From NCBI GenBank assembly GCA_030267565.1, contig BRXU01000046.1, positions 186,001-250,000 on the forward strand: DNA of 64,000 nt, given 5' to 3'. A model generated the notes under the pieces. That model ran no database searches. It saw only the letters and a list, made by a program, of their open reading frames with translations, and was not told the origin of the DNA. Position 1 is the first letter of the stretch. Every line of letters starts with the position of its first letter. This document shows, one piece after another, positions 33,725 through 43,953 of this stretch. The translations under genes and the position numbers were made by a program. This DNA comes from Pleodorina starrii. Lineage: Eukaryota > Chlorophyta > Chlorophyceae > Chlamydomonadales > Volvocaceae.

Positions 33725-36700
33725 TCAGTAGTACAGCAGTTTCTGCCTGTGCAGGAAGACCAGAAAGACGACGAAGACCGACAGCGAGCCGAGCGTGGTG
33801 GTCAGCACCACGGCGTTGAACAAGCGCGGCGCCTCCTGCAGGTCGGAGTTGAGGTTCATGCCGAAGTAGCCGCCCACCACGGTCATGAGGTTGAGCACGG
33901 TGGTGAAGGAGGTCAGCAGCAGGTCAATCGTGATGAGCTGGTTGCGGTGCTGGTCCAGCTTGATGGTCACCAGGTCCTCCGTGTCCTTGATGTACTCGTG
34001 CACAGTCTGGGGGTGGCCGGGCGGGGTACCGGTAGTGCGATAAGGGGCGGGGCGTCTGGCGTGGCATCCGGGGTCGCGCTAAGCGGGGGCTACGGGAAGA
34101 TCAAAGAGCAAAAGAGCAAAAGGAGATCAAGCGGAAGAGGCAGGGCCGCGAGGCGGAAGTGGGAGTGGGAGCCGGGCGGTAAGGAGCAACACACCTACCA
34201 GCTGCCAGTTCCAGCGGGACTAGGACCCAAGGAGGCACGAGGCGGGCTTGCTAGGCACGCGAGCGGCAGCGGCACGGGCGGGCTGGCGGCGCCGACAACG
34301 CGGAGAGGCATATACACACGCTGCACATCCCCGTGTGCTCACGGTTGAAAGGGGGCTGCGGCTGACGGCTCCCACACCCAGCCCGCCTGCAAAGCTCGCG
34401 CCGTACAATCCCCTGCCCGTGCCCGTACTCGTACGCCCGTGCTGTACCTGCAGTCTGTTGTACGCGTGGTCCACTTGCATGAAATAGGCCTCCAGCAACA
34501 TCTCTACCGCCGCCGTCTCGGCCTCATCAATGGATGAGTCAGACGAGCTGTCGCTGTCATCTGGGTTGACGGAAGCCATTGGAAGCTGTACGGCGGGGCG
34601 GTACGGCGAGGCACGGGTGTCGTGCGGAACGGGCCGAGTGAGCGGACGAGGCACGACGGGATGAGACGTTCACTTCCAAACCAATGGAGAGGCGCGTTCA
34701 CCGGGAGGCCGACACCGGTTCGCGCTTGGGTGTCCCCCGCCCGGCGAGGGACACACCCAAGCTTGCGGCGGCCGGACGCTTGAGGCGAGGCTCGCGCCAA
34801 GCGTCCCGGCGCAGCAGGCCGCAATGCGGCCGAAACAAACAAGCCCTGTGCAAGCGCACACCGCACGCGACGTGCACTGCGCGTGTTGGTCGCAGCGACA
34901 GTGGTGTTACATGTTACTGGCCGTACCGCCAGTACCATGTGCCCCCTCACAACGGAAGCCCGTCAAGGGGTGTTGGTTGGGACCCAATGCGTGTCGTCCG
35001 CTTCTGGGCACGCTCCCCAGGGCTCCTGGCTCAAGCCCGAAGCTCCCAGCTCCCCGCACTTCTTCCCCGTCCCATCGCTGCGGTATCTTCTTTATTACCC
35101 GCCCGCAAAGATTGGCCACCAGGCTGCTCCCAACAACACAGGCGCCTTCCCGCCCGCCCAGGCGAAACGCCCCGCGATGATTGGCGGGGCCCCGAGCGCC
35201 GACGCGCGTGTGCGTGTTCGCGCGTGCGTGTGTCGCGTGGTGGGTATCGCGTGCCGTGCCGTGCCGTGGCGTCGTTTCGTTTATTATTTGCGTCGCGTCG
35301 CGTCGCGCCGTGTCGGTCGCCACTCACTAGTCCCGCTGAGAGCCGCCCCAGGTCGCCGGGCCGCATGGAGACCTGCCGCGACATCTCCGCGCCCGTCAAG
35401 TGCAGGCGGTGCATGTCGCCGTCGTCATTGAGGAAGCGCTCCAGGACCTGAGCAAGGGACGGATGGTGGGTGCAACACGGGCTGATGACGGAAAACGTGG
35501 GCGTGGGCAGGGAGGTCGTGGCGCAGCTGCCGGGGGCGTGCCCGCGGGGTCGCGGTGTTGCAGGGTCGCAGGGTTTCAGCAGGCAAGGCGGCAATCAAGG
35601 ACGTGGACGGGAGAGGCGCCGCAGCTGCGGCGCCGATGCGGGAAGCGGGGCCCCAGAGAACCCATGCACGGGCCGTGATGCACGGGCCGTTCTGTCCTGC
35701 AGCAGTGTGGCGACGTAAGCGAAGGGGGTTGCGCTGGTCGGACTGGTATTTGCGGCACCCCATTGGCGGCAACCCCTGCATCGCACAGCGGCCAACAGCA
35801 ACCAACGCCGTCGCCGCCGTCGGCGAGACCCCGCAGCAGGCGGGCAGTCGCGCGACGCCTGCCGTGCACCCGCCCCAAAGCCATAGTGGGGCTGGGAGTA
35901 CGCGCCTCGGCACGCCCCGGCACGCTTGCCTCCGTTCGCTCCGCTCACCTCCCGGACCGATTCCACGTCCCTCGTCAGCCGCACCAGCCGGTTCTTGATT
36001 CGCCGCGCCTTCTCCAGGTTGGCGGCATTCACCTGCGCGCCGTCGCCACAACCACAACCACAACCGCATTCGCATTCGAGCGCGGTCGGCACATTAGTAC
36101 GATATACAAACGCTGTTGTCACATGCTGCCGGTTGGCACAATTGAAACGCGTAATGCATTGCGTATTATGTGCGTAGTGTGTGCGAAATGTGAAGCAGAG
36201 CCACTCCATTGCAGCACGCTGGCCCGAACCGTTCAAACACGCCCATCAACTGCCGTACTACAGTAATGAGGGCGAGGCCGCGCGCAGCCGGCTCTTGCAG
36301 ACACACACCCAATGCCCCTCTTCTTTTCCGCCCCCGCTCAGACCCGTTCAAACCGCACGCGGCCCTCCTCCCGGCCGCCCGGCCTCCCGGGGTGCCACTA
36401 ACACACACACACACGCACCTTGTGCGGCAGGGCGTCCAGGTTGGGATAGGCGTCCCCCTCCAGCATCTTGGTGCTCTGCTCCAGCTTGGCAGCCGTCTGC
36501 GAGCCGGGCCGGGCCGGGGCGGGACCGGGGCGGTGCGCGGTGAGGCGGAGTGAGCGGAGAGAGGCAACCGGCCACTAGTCCAAAGTCAAAATCGAGATGG
36601 CCCTTGCAGGTTCCGTTTTTGCAGGTTAGGTAGTTGGAGCCCGACGGACAAGTTGTTGGAGCAGTATCACGTTGTAGTGTAACAGTGAGGGATTAGAACA

Positions 36701-39700
36701 GCACCAACGAGGTGCAGCCCACCTACACCACCCACGACTGGTGTCCGCAGAAAACACGGGCGGTCAACGCAACACGACCAACGGCCCGCGGGCCCCGAGT
36801 TCTCGCCCCCCAGCCTCCCTCCCACTCACCATGTCCAGGCACACCTCCAGCACCTTGAGCTCAAAGGGCAGCTGCAGCGAGCCGTAGCCCGCGGCCGCAG
36901 TCACGTGGTTGGCGGCCAGACCCACGTACGACTTGAACTTCTGGTTGGCGGACACCTGCACGCGGGGAAGGAGAGAAGAGGAGAGGAAAGGGGGAGGTTG
37001 CAGCCGCATCGCACAGGCTCTCACAACCGTGACGGGTAGTAAGTAATACGGTGCCGATACACTGGGAGGTCGGAAACACCCTGTCTGAAACTGAACAGGC
37101 ACGAGGTACGGTACGCAGCGACATGCAACCAACGGCGGATGTTGGGATGTGCAGAAGGGGGAACGGACGGGGGAAGGGGAGGAGTTGCTGCTTGCGGCAG
37201 TCGAGGCGCGCGATGCGGGTGGTGGCGATGCGGGGCGGGGAGGTGGCGCAGCGAGTCAGCGCAGAAGGAGACGGCCGCGGACGTCCCTGCGGGGTTGGCT
37301 GTGTGGGCGGGTGGGCGGGTCAACACCCAACTCCCCGGAGTGCTGTCCGGTGCAGCGGCCGCAAGCACAGGAGGGCCCTGTTCAACCGCGCGGCCACGCA
37401 ACAGGAGAGATAGAGAGAAAGAGAGAGAAAAAGAGAGAGAGAGAGAGAGACCGGCCGGCCGGCCGACCGGCCGCGACCGGCCAGCCGGCCAGGGGTGCAC
37501 GGCACGGCATATGGCATGAGACACCGCGCGGGACGGTCATGCGCTTTACCCTCTCTCCCTCTGTCGCTACTTGCCGGCTGCAGCTTGGCCTTGAGCTCCG
37601 CCACGAACGCTGCCACCGCCTGTCGGTCCTGCTCGTTGTCCACAATGGAGTCGGGGGACACCACCAGGCAGTAGTCCAGTGTGATGATGGCCTACGGGGG
37701 GGGGGCGAGGAGGGGTACCGGTATAAAGAGAATTTCGCAGCGGAGAAGGAGACGGCGGGGACCAGGAGGGGAAGTAGAGCATGACAAAGAGTCCAGAGAG
37801 GCAAGCTGACAAGCTGGCAAGCGACAAACCCACTCACGGGCGAAGCACACGGGCGAAGCACACGGCCGAGACCCCACCCATCGTGGAGCAATCCGCCTCG
37901 CGAGCTGGTCCCGACCCACGTCCCCGGGCTGGGGAAGGGCGGCAGCCAGAACCCCCGGGCTGAGGACACCCGTTGCCAGGCCGCCGGGCCTTAAGAGGTA
38001 TTCGTGGGCTGCAACGGAACCGATGGGGCCGCCGAGTGTTCCCCCACCAGTATGTTCGGTAAGTATTGCTGGGTTCTGGGTCCGTTCGCTAACGCCGTCT
38101 CCTTCTCCGCTGCGAAATTTTCTTTATATCCCCCACCGCAGGGAGGTCCCGCGGCCGCTGAGAGACCCAGGTCATGGCCGCACCTTCATGTACCACAGGT
38201 TGACGATGATGGCCTTGTCGCGGCCCAGGATGGCGGGCGGTGTGACGGAGGTGAGATCCAGCAGCCGCAGGTCACGAGCCTGCACACCAAGCTTGTGCAT
38301 GAGCTGCAAGGGGGTTGGGGGCGTGGCGGGTGGCAAAGGGGAGCGCGGGAGGGTGGGCGGCGATGGAGGTTGGGGAGCGCGGGGGCAGTTGGAGGGGAGT
38401 GGTTGGGGCGTAGGAATGGAGCGCTTGGGTCAATTCAGGGCAGCCGGACCCATTGGCGCAGAGAGCCGCACTTCCCTGGCCCTGGAGTATGCCCACCCCC
38501 GCGACTTCGCTCTTGCCGTGGCTCACGTCCCTCCCCATGTCGGCGGCGCCTTCCCCATTCCTACGGCCCTGATAATGATACGTACGTTGCTGCGGCCCCG
38601 CCCGCTCGCCCTTCCCCACATGGTCACTCCTCCCCCCCTGCCTCCAACACACTGCGGGCCCCCTGTCCGTCTGGAGTCCACACGTATCGGTAGGCCCAAC
38701 CCAGTGGCCACGTGCGGTCCCTTTTCAAGGTCGCCGCCGGATCCTAATTCCGGCTCCGAAACCGCTCCGGCAATGCCGTGGCCTGGCACCCGGCTACTGG
38801 GCCCCCGACCCAGTTCCCACCTTGTGCTTGTCCACCCGAATGATGGTGTCCCTGCCCATTAGGTCGATTTTGAGCCAGTGGGTAGACACCAGCGGCGCCT
38901 TCTTCTGCTTCTCGCTGCGGTGCTTCTCACTTCGGTGCTTCTCCGCGCGACCGCCCATGGGCGCTCCCGCCACGCCCGCCGCCGCTGCGGTGAAGGGGCT
39001 GACGGCACCGCCGGCGCTGAGCTGCCGCGGCACCATGCCGGCCCCTCCCTCCTCCACATCCGCAGCGCCCCCCGCCCCCGCGCCAACTTCCAGGCCAACC
39101 TCGCCGCCTTTGGCGCCGTCTGCGGCGGCGGCGGCCTCCCCCGGTTTGCATTCATCGCAGGGGGCGCCGCCGCCGCTGCCGCCGCCGCCGCCAGCGCCAG
39201 CGCCGCTCATGACGCCGGCGGCGGTACTGCCGCGGCGCAGCAGGCTGCCGGGGGACAGCGGCGTGATCGATGGCAGCCCGCCGATGGATACCCGCAAGGA
39301 GCGAGTGGGGGCCAGCTGCGCGTCTACCTCGACCTCCACGGCGCGAGGGGGGCTCGGTGAGATGCGCTGCAGCGGCAGCGGCTCCGGCTCCTCCTCCGCG
39401 ATCGGCTGATCTTGCGGCTGTAGTTGCACATCCTGTTGTGCGTCATTCGGGCGGGTTTAGCGGGGCCTCGCACGGTTGTGTGGTAGCAGGGGAAACTCTG
39501 AAATGCGGGGATGCGCCAGGGGGCGCGCAAGTGCAGAGGGGTGACTGGCTGGCGCCAGGTCGGGCAGCCATGGCCCGCCGGTCGACGAGGCAGCAGCACC
39601 CGATATTGGGTTTGAGTTTAGCCTGAAGATGACTCTTATAGTTGGGCTGACAAGCAGCCCAACGTCGACGGGTAATGAGCGACTCACCGTATCGGCATGA

Positions 39701-39804
39701 GTCCGAACGACCTCCGCAGCTGCCTCATACTGAGCAACCAGAGCTTCGTACCTACTCCGACGGCTCAGGGCTCGTTCTCCGATGGGCGTGGCTGGCGTAC
39801 TCAT
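33725..39804 (-). CDS. MRS2: MRS2/CorA-type magnesium channel
   Basis: Ten exons: 39688-39804, 38821-39432, 38184-38303, 37575-37691, 36830-36955, 36419-36496, 35949-36032, 35328-35447, 34448-34585, 33725-34006; 597 residues. All nine introns are phase 0, and the one after 37575 uses a GC donor (GCAAGT). The cytosolic/matrix part shows HWLKIDLMG, ARDLRLLDLTSVTPPAILGR with KAIIVNLW, LPFELKVLEVCLD, LEGDAYPNLD and the long helix IKNRLVRLTRDVESVRE. The pore part has VEMLLEAYFMQVDHAYNRL, then a first membrane helix ending in YFGMN (GMN, residues 553-555, the Mg2+ selectivity signature), a short loop, and a second helix before HRQKLLYY. Residues about 55-200, Gly/Ala-rich and KHRSEKHRSEK-like, are an insertion absent from typical relatives. 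Which membrane it sits in is not decidable here. Confidence 0.95.
37404..37450. repeat. GA-rich microsatellite in MRS2 intron 4
   Basis: Runs of GAGAGA with AAAGAGAGA interruptions lie inside the intron at 36956-37574. It reads as TCTC on the MRS2 strand, near the donor side. Confidence 0.9.
37722..38128. mobile_element. 407-bp element with 35-bp terminal inverted repeats filling MRS2 intron 3
   Basis: 37722-37756 and 38094-38128 are inverted repeats matching at 34 of 35 positions; the core on the right arm reads CCTTCTCCGCTGCGAAATTT. The intron is 37692-38183, so the element starts 30 bp from the acceptor and ends 55 bp from the donor and makes up most of the intron. No coding capacity. Related or identical modules occur in clathrin intron 13 (26159), and diverged copies near 8084, 35073 (MRS2 intron 8), 41900 and 51250 (NAA50 intron 5). 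The structure fits a miniature inverted-repeat DNA transposon or introner-like element. Confidence 0.8.
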
Positions 39805-40305
39805 TTTTTCCAAAGGCTGGCTGGGCGCGCTTCCCCACCCGCGCTCGAATACGAATTCCTAAGCAAGTTAATCGACCATTCGCACTACATCTCAGCCTTT
39901 CGTAGAATCGGTCACCCACTTTATTTCTACTATTTTCGTGAAACGGCAATCGCCAACGCGAGCTGTTGTATAGTACTATAAACTTATCTTGCTCTCAAAC
40001 GAGTTCAAAACATGCTTCGGTTATGAGCCATGAAATGTCCTCGTGCTGCGACCGTACGGCATCTGCCGTGACTGAGAAACCGAGGGACCTGCCGGTTGTC
40101 TGGGCGTCGGCCATGCAGGGTGTTCGTGCCGTATGTTCATGCAGGTGCTGTTTAGTCCTCAAGTCGTGAAACCATGCCACATATTTGTTGCCCGCTGAAG
40201 GGAAAAAAAGGGGCGAGCCTGGGAAGTGGGCGATGATCCAGACGTCAGCTTGCACATCGGGCAGGCCTCACATCCATCCAAAGCCCTGAACATCGTGAGA
40301 CTTCA

Positions 40306-40377
40306 TTCCGCTGCCGTAGGCCCCTACCTTCTGCGAATCGAGAGTTCCGCTGCCGTACGCCCGTATCTTCTGCGAAT
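40306..40377. repeat. 39-bp imperfect tandem duplication
   Basis: TTCCGCTGCCGTA[G/C]GCCC, then TA and CTTCTGCGAAT, occurs twice with starts at 40306 and 40345. The copies differ at a few positions. Confidence 0.8.
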
Positions 40378-41172
40378 ATAAAGTGTGGAAAGCTCTTGCC
40401 TTGGCGCGACACCGTAAATTTCCCCTACGACGTCCTCTCGGGCTTCGCTTTCGCACCTCAGTGCCCGACGGGGCCCCCACAAAGGTAGGTGTCGAGCATG
40501 TGGCCGGGCCGCCCCAGCAGCCCCGGCGGCCGGGTCCCGGGACGCCTAAGCGGCGACGTGGAGCTTGCCAGGATATGGATCACGCCATTCCGGCCGTCAC
40601 ACACGATGAGAGGACCATGGCACTGAGTCCATGAAGCGGCTGCCTGTAGCAGTATGGATAAGCGTGGTACGTGCGCTTTACATACTACGCGCGATCGAGA
40701 ACACAAGGGCCCCTGGTATACCCCGTGGCGCGTATGCATGACGGAAAGAGGACCCCTTCCCCCCCGCCACAACCCCAATATGTACACACCATTCAACCCC
40801 CCAGACACCGCGCGCAACTCGCATGGCAGGACCTTGCCTCTCGCCCCGCACATGCGTTGCCCCTCGAACCGCATTGGCTAGTGGGCGATTCAAGGGGCAA
40901 GTCTGCGGACTACGGGCATGATGGTCGTGCCGCGAAAGGGTCCATCAACCCCAAAAGGCTCAAAGCAGGGCGCAAGACGCTCGTTGTAGTGCGACCAGTT
41001 ACCCGGCGTAACAGTCCTTACAATGGGCTCCAGGCCCTTGTAAGGAGGTCCCGTAAGAGCCAGCGGTCCAGTTGCTCGACCCTGCTCGACGCGATGCACG
41101 TCGGAGCGCGAAGCACCCTGAATTCATCCATTCATGCACGGAGCGGACAACAGGAGCCGGACCAGGGGAGAG

Positions 41173-41276
41173 CCGGACGGTTTCCTCCCGGTCCTGTCCT
41201 GTCCGGACGGTTCTGTCCGGACGGTCCTGTTCTGTCCGGTCCTGTCCTGAGCCGGACAGGTTTCCTCCCGGGACGG
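41173..41276. repeat. CCGGACGGT/CCTGTC-rich array
   Basis: Clustered short words CCGGACGGT, GTCCGGACGG, CCTGTCCTG and TTTCCTCCCG recur within about 100 bp in imperfect order. No open protein family is visible; it looks like a degenerate minisatellite. Confidence 0.7.
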
Positions 41277-42044
41277 CTCTGAAACCACGGTAAAAGCCTT
41301 CTGACCGCAAAGCAAGACCGGCCCGGACGACCCACCCGTAACCGCTCCACTTACACCTCTTGTGGCACTGTGGCGCTCATCCGCGCGGCGTCCCTCCAGA
41401 CCCGCTCCCGCTGCACACGCACCTAAACACATTACAGCCGCCTCTGAGGATCTGCGAGGATCGGTAGCCCCTTGGGTTCGGAACAGCAGCAGCGTCAGCT
41501 GCCCGCCCCACCCTACACGCCCAGTCTATGCACGCTAATGTTTCTCTTCTCCGCCGAAGACCTTTTGGTCGGTCTCCGACTCGCAGACATACCGTAGTGC
41601 GTCTCCAGGGCGCGGGCCAAGGAGGGAATCCGGCCTTGGGTTCGCACGTCCAGACATCCCGCCCTCCTTACCCGCAGTCCCGTATCGGTGCGCCCGACGG
41701 GAGGTGTCCGCCGCTTGCGTTCAGTCTCTTGAGGGCTTTTACCGGTGTAAGCCACACACGTCCACACCGAACCCACGACGGAAGCGCTGGCGCCCGCCCC
41801 CTCGCCCTTAGCAACCACCTTGCGCCAACCGACCAACCAACAAAACAGCACACACGTGCGCAGCCAAGACCAAGCGAGGTTGATCATGAAGGGCTAGGGA
41901 TAATTTAAAGGCATACCGCAGCGAAGGCCGAGGAGCTGGTACCATATTCCGGTAAGTGACAACCCGGCCCTCCCTTTAAAAATTGGCTGAGGCCGCACCC
42001 AGGTGCTCCCCACGCGGGGCTCACAGCGCGCGCGGCTTGGGCAG

Positions 42045-42172
42045 CGCCGCCCATCTCGCATTCACGCCGCCCATCTCGCATTCACGCCGCCCATCTCGCA
42101 TTCACGCCGCCCATCTCGCATTCACGCCGCCCATCTCCCATTCACGCCGCCCATCTCCCATTCACGCCGCCC
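42045..42172 (+). repeat. 20-bp minisatellite, about 6.4 copies
   Basis: The unit CGCCGCCCATCTCGCATTCA repeats with a strict 20-bp step. The last copies change TCGC to TCCC and the array ends in CCGCCCTCTCCCCC. Confidence 0.95.
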
Positions 42173-42802
42173 TCTCCCCCCTGCCCTCCCATTGCTGCGG
42201 TTTCGTGTTTCAGTCCCTCCTGCCGCTCTCTGCCTCTGCGTCGCTACACGAACCAAAGTGCACAGACGCCCGTCAACACGGACCCACAGGAAGCTCACTT
42301 CGACCCCCCCCCGTGGTGACACGATCCATCCATCCTCGTGCGGAGCAAAGGGGTAGGCGCACCTGCGTCCTCTGCACGCCACCGCGCCGAGCCACCTCCG
42401 TGTCACCTCTCGGTCTCCGAGGGGATGCGCGGCTTTCGGCTCACGTTCGTTTGATACCGCCTGCACCCCTGAGTTGCCATTTACGGCCTGTTACGAGCTG
42501 GGAACACCCCACCATTAAGTTAACTAGCCCCACGCCTGCGACTATGGCATGACTCTGAAACTGCAGACCATCTTCTTTGCCGCCTTACTGCTGGCAATAG
42601 ACTCTGCACTCAACGCCCATGCATGGCTAAGCTTACTCCCACAGGCTAAGCTTACCCCTCCCACTGAAACAGTGGGCTTCTCACTCAACGCCCGGCCTGC
42701 CCTGGAGCTGTGTACCCCCCCACACACACCACCGCCGTCACAGCATCCCCCCAACCGCATCCCGCCGCCAGGCCACCCCAACCCCAAATACTCCACGCCA
42801 CG

Positions 42803-43914
42803 TCAGAGCGCCCCCGGGTCGCTGCCCTCCTTGCACCGGTCCTGCTGCATCCCCCCGTCAGCAGACCCCGCGCCCGCGGCCCCGCGCCGCCCCTCCTGCG
42901 CGTCCTCGCCCGCGCGAGCTGCGGCGCCCGCGTCGCCGCCCATGGCCATGGCGACCGCGGCCGCCGCCGCCGGCGACGCCTCCTCAAACGCGTCCCACAG
43001 CGCCAGCTGCCGGACCGACGCCGGCGCGCCCGCGCTCGCCATGGCCCGCAGCGCCTTCTTCTTCTGCTTCCGCCGCTCCCGCTTGTCGACCGTCTCGGCG
43101 CCCGGCCTCGCAGGCGATGGCCCGGAGGTCGGCTGCAGCGAGCCCCGGGGCTTGGCGCCCGGGATCCCGCCCCCGCCCCCGCCCCCGCCGCCCCCGCCCC
43201 CGCCCTCGCCGCCCGCGCTGTCGCTGTCACTCCCGGTACTCGACGCGCCTTCGAAGTCCAGGGAACGCTCCGAATCTGGAACCGAACCCGGATACCGGTA
43301 CGCAAGCATATCGGGAGCGAAGAGAAGACGCCGCGGTCGCCGCCGGGGCTGCCGCCCGCCCACGATGCTCTGCAGCACAGCCCGCAAAGACTTCGACTTG
43401 GGTTGCGGGGTCGTGGGTTGGTTGGCCTCCGGGCTGCCCGCAACGACCCGTGGGTCGGTGCTCGCCGCCGCCGTCGGCGGCCGCATGGCGGCACCGCCCG
43501 CCAGGGATTCCGCCGCCGTCGCGGCGGCGCCGTCGGCCCCCTCCGGCGGTTGCTGTTGCAGGTGCTCTGAGTGCCAAAAGGAGCGGCCGCAGTGGCCGCA
43601 CACGGTGAAGGGCTTGGTCGGGGGCTGGGGCGGTGGCGGGCAGTCGAGCAGCTTCGCGCGCCGTTTGGAAGCTTCGCTGGGTTGGTACTGCTGGACCCCG
43701 ACGGGCGCGTGCATCGCCTACGATGGATGGGCGCAGGGCGGTGGGCGGCGGGGGCGGGGGTCCCGGGAGAGAAGTACGGCAATGGTGCTGGGGCGAGGGC
43801 GGGGAAGGGATACCAGTACAGGTGCGGAGCAACATGCACGTCGATCGATGTCGGACAGCTGCATTGAAGCAAAGCAAGCGCGGAAGCAAGCGATCGCCGC
43901 ATCCACCCACCCAC

Positions 43915-43953
<39 letters not shown>

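Larger units (their letters stand above)
39805..42802. other. Intergenic, tandem-repeat bearing, no recognised gene
   Basis: This 3-kb stretch separates the MRS2 start from the exonuclease stop. It carries a tandem duplication (40306-40377), a GGAC/CCTGTC-rich array (41173-41276), a diverged copy of the intron module near 41900 and a 20-bp minisatellite (42045-42172). No domain-bearing frame was found. Confidence 0.45.
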
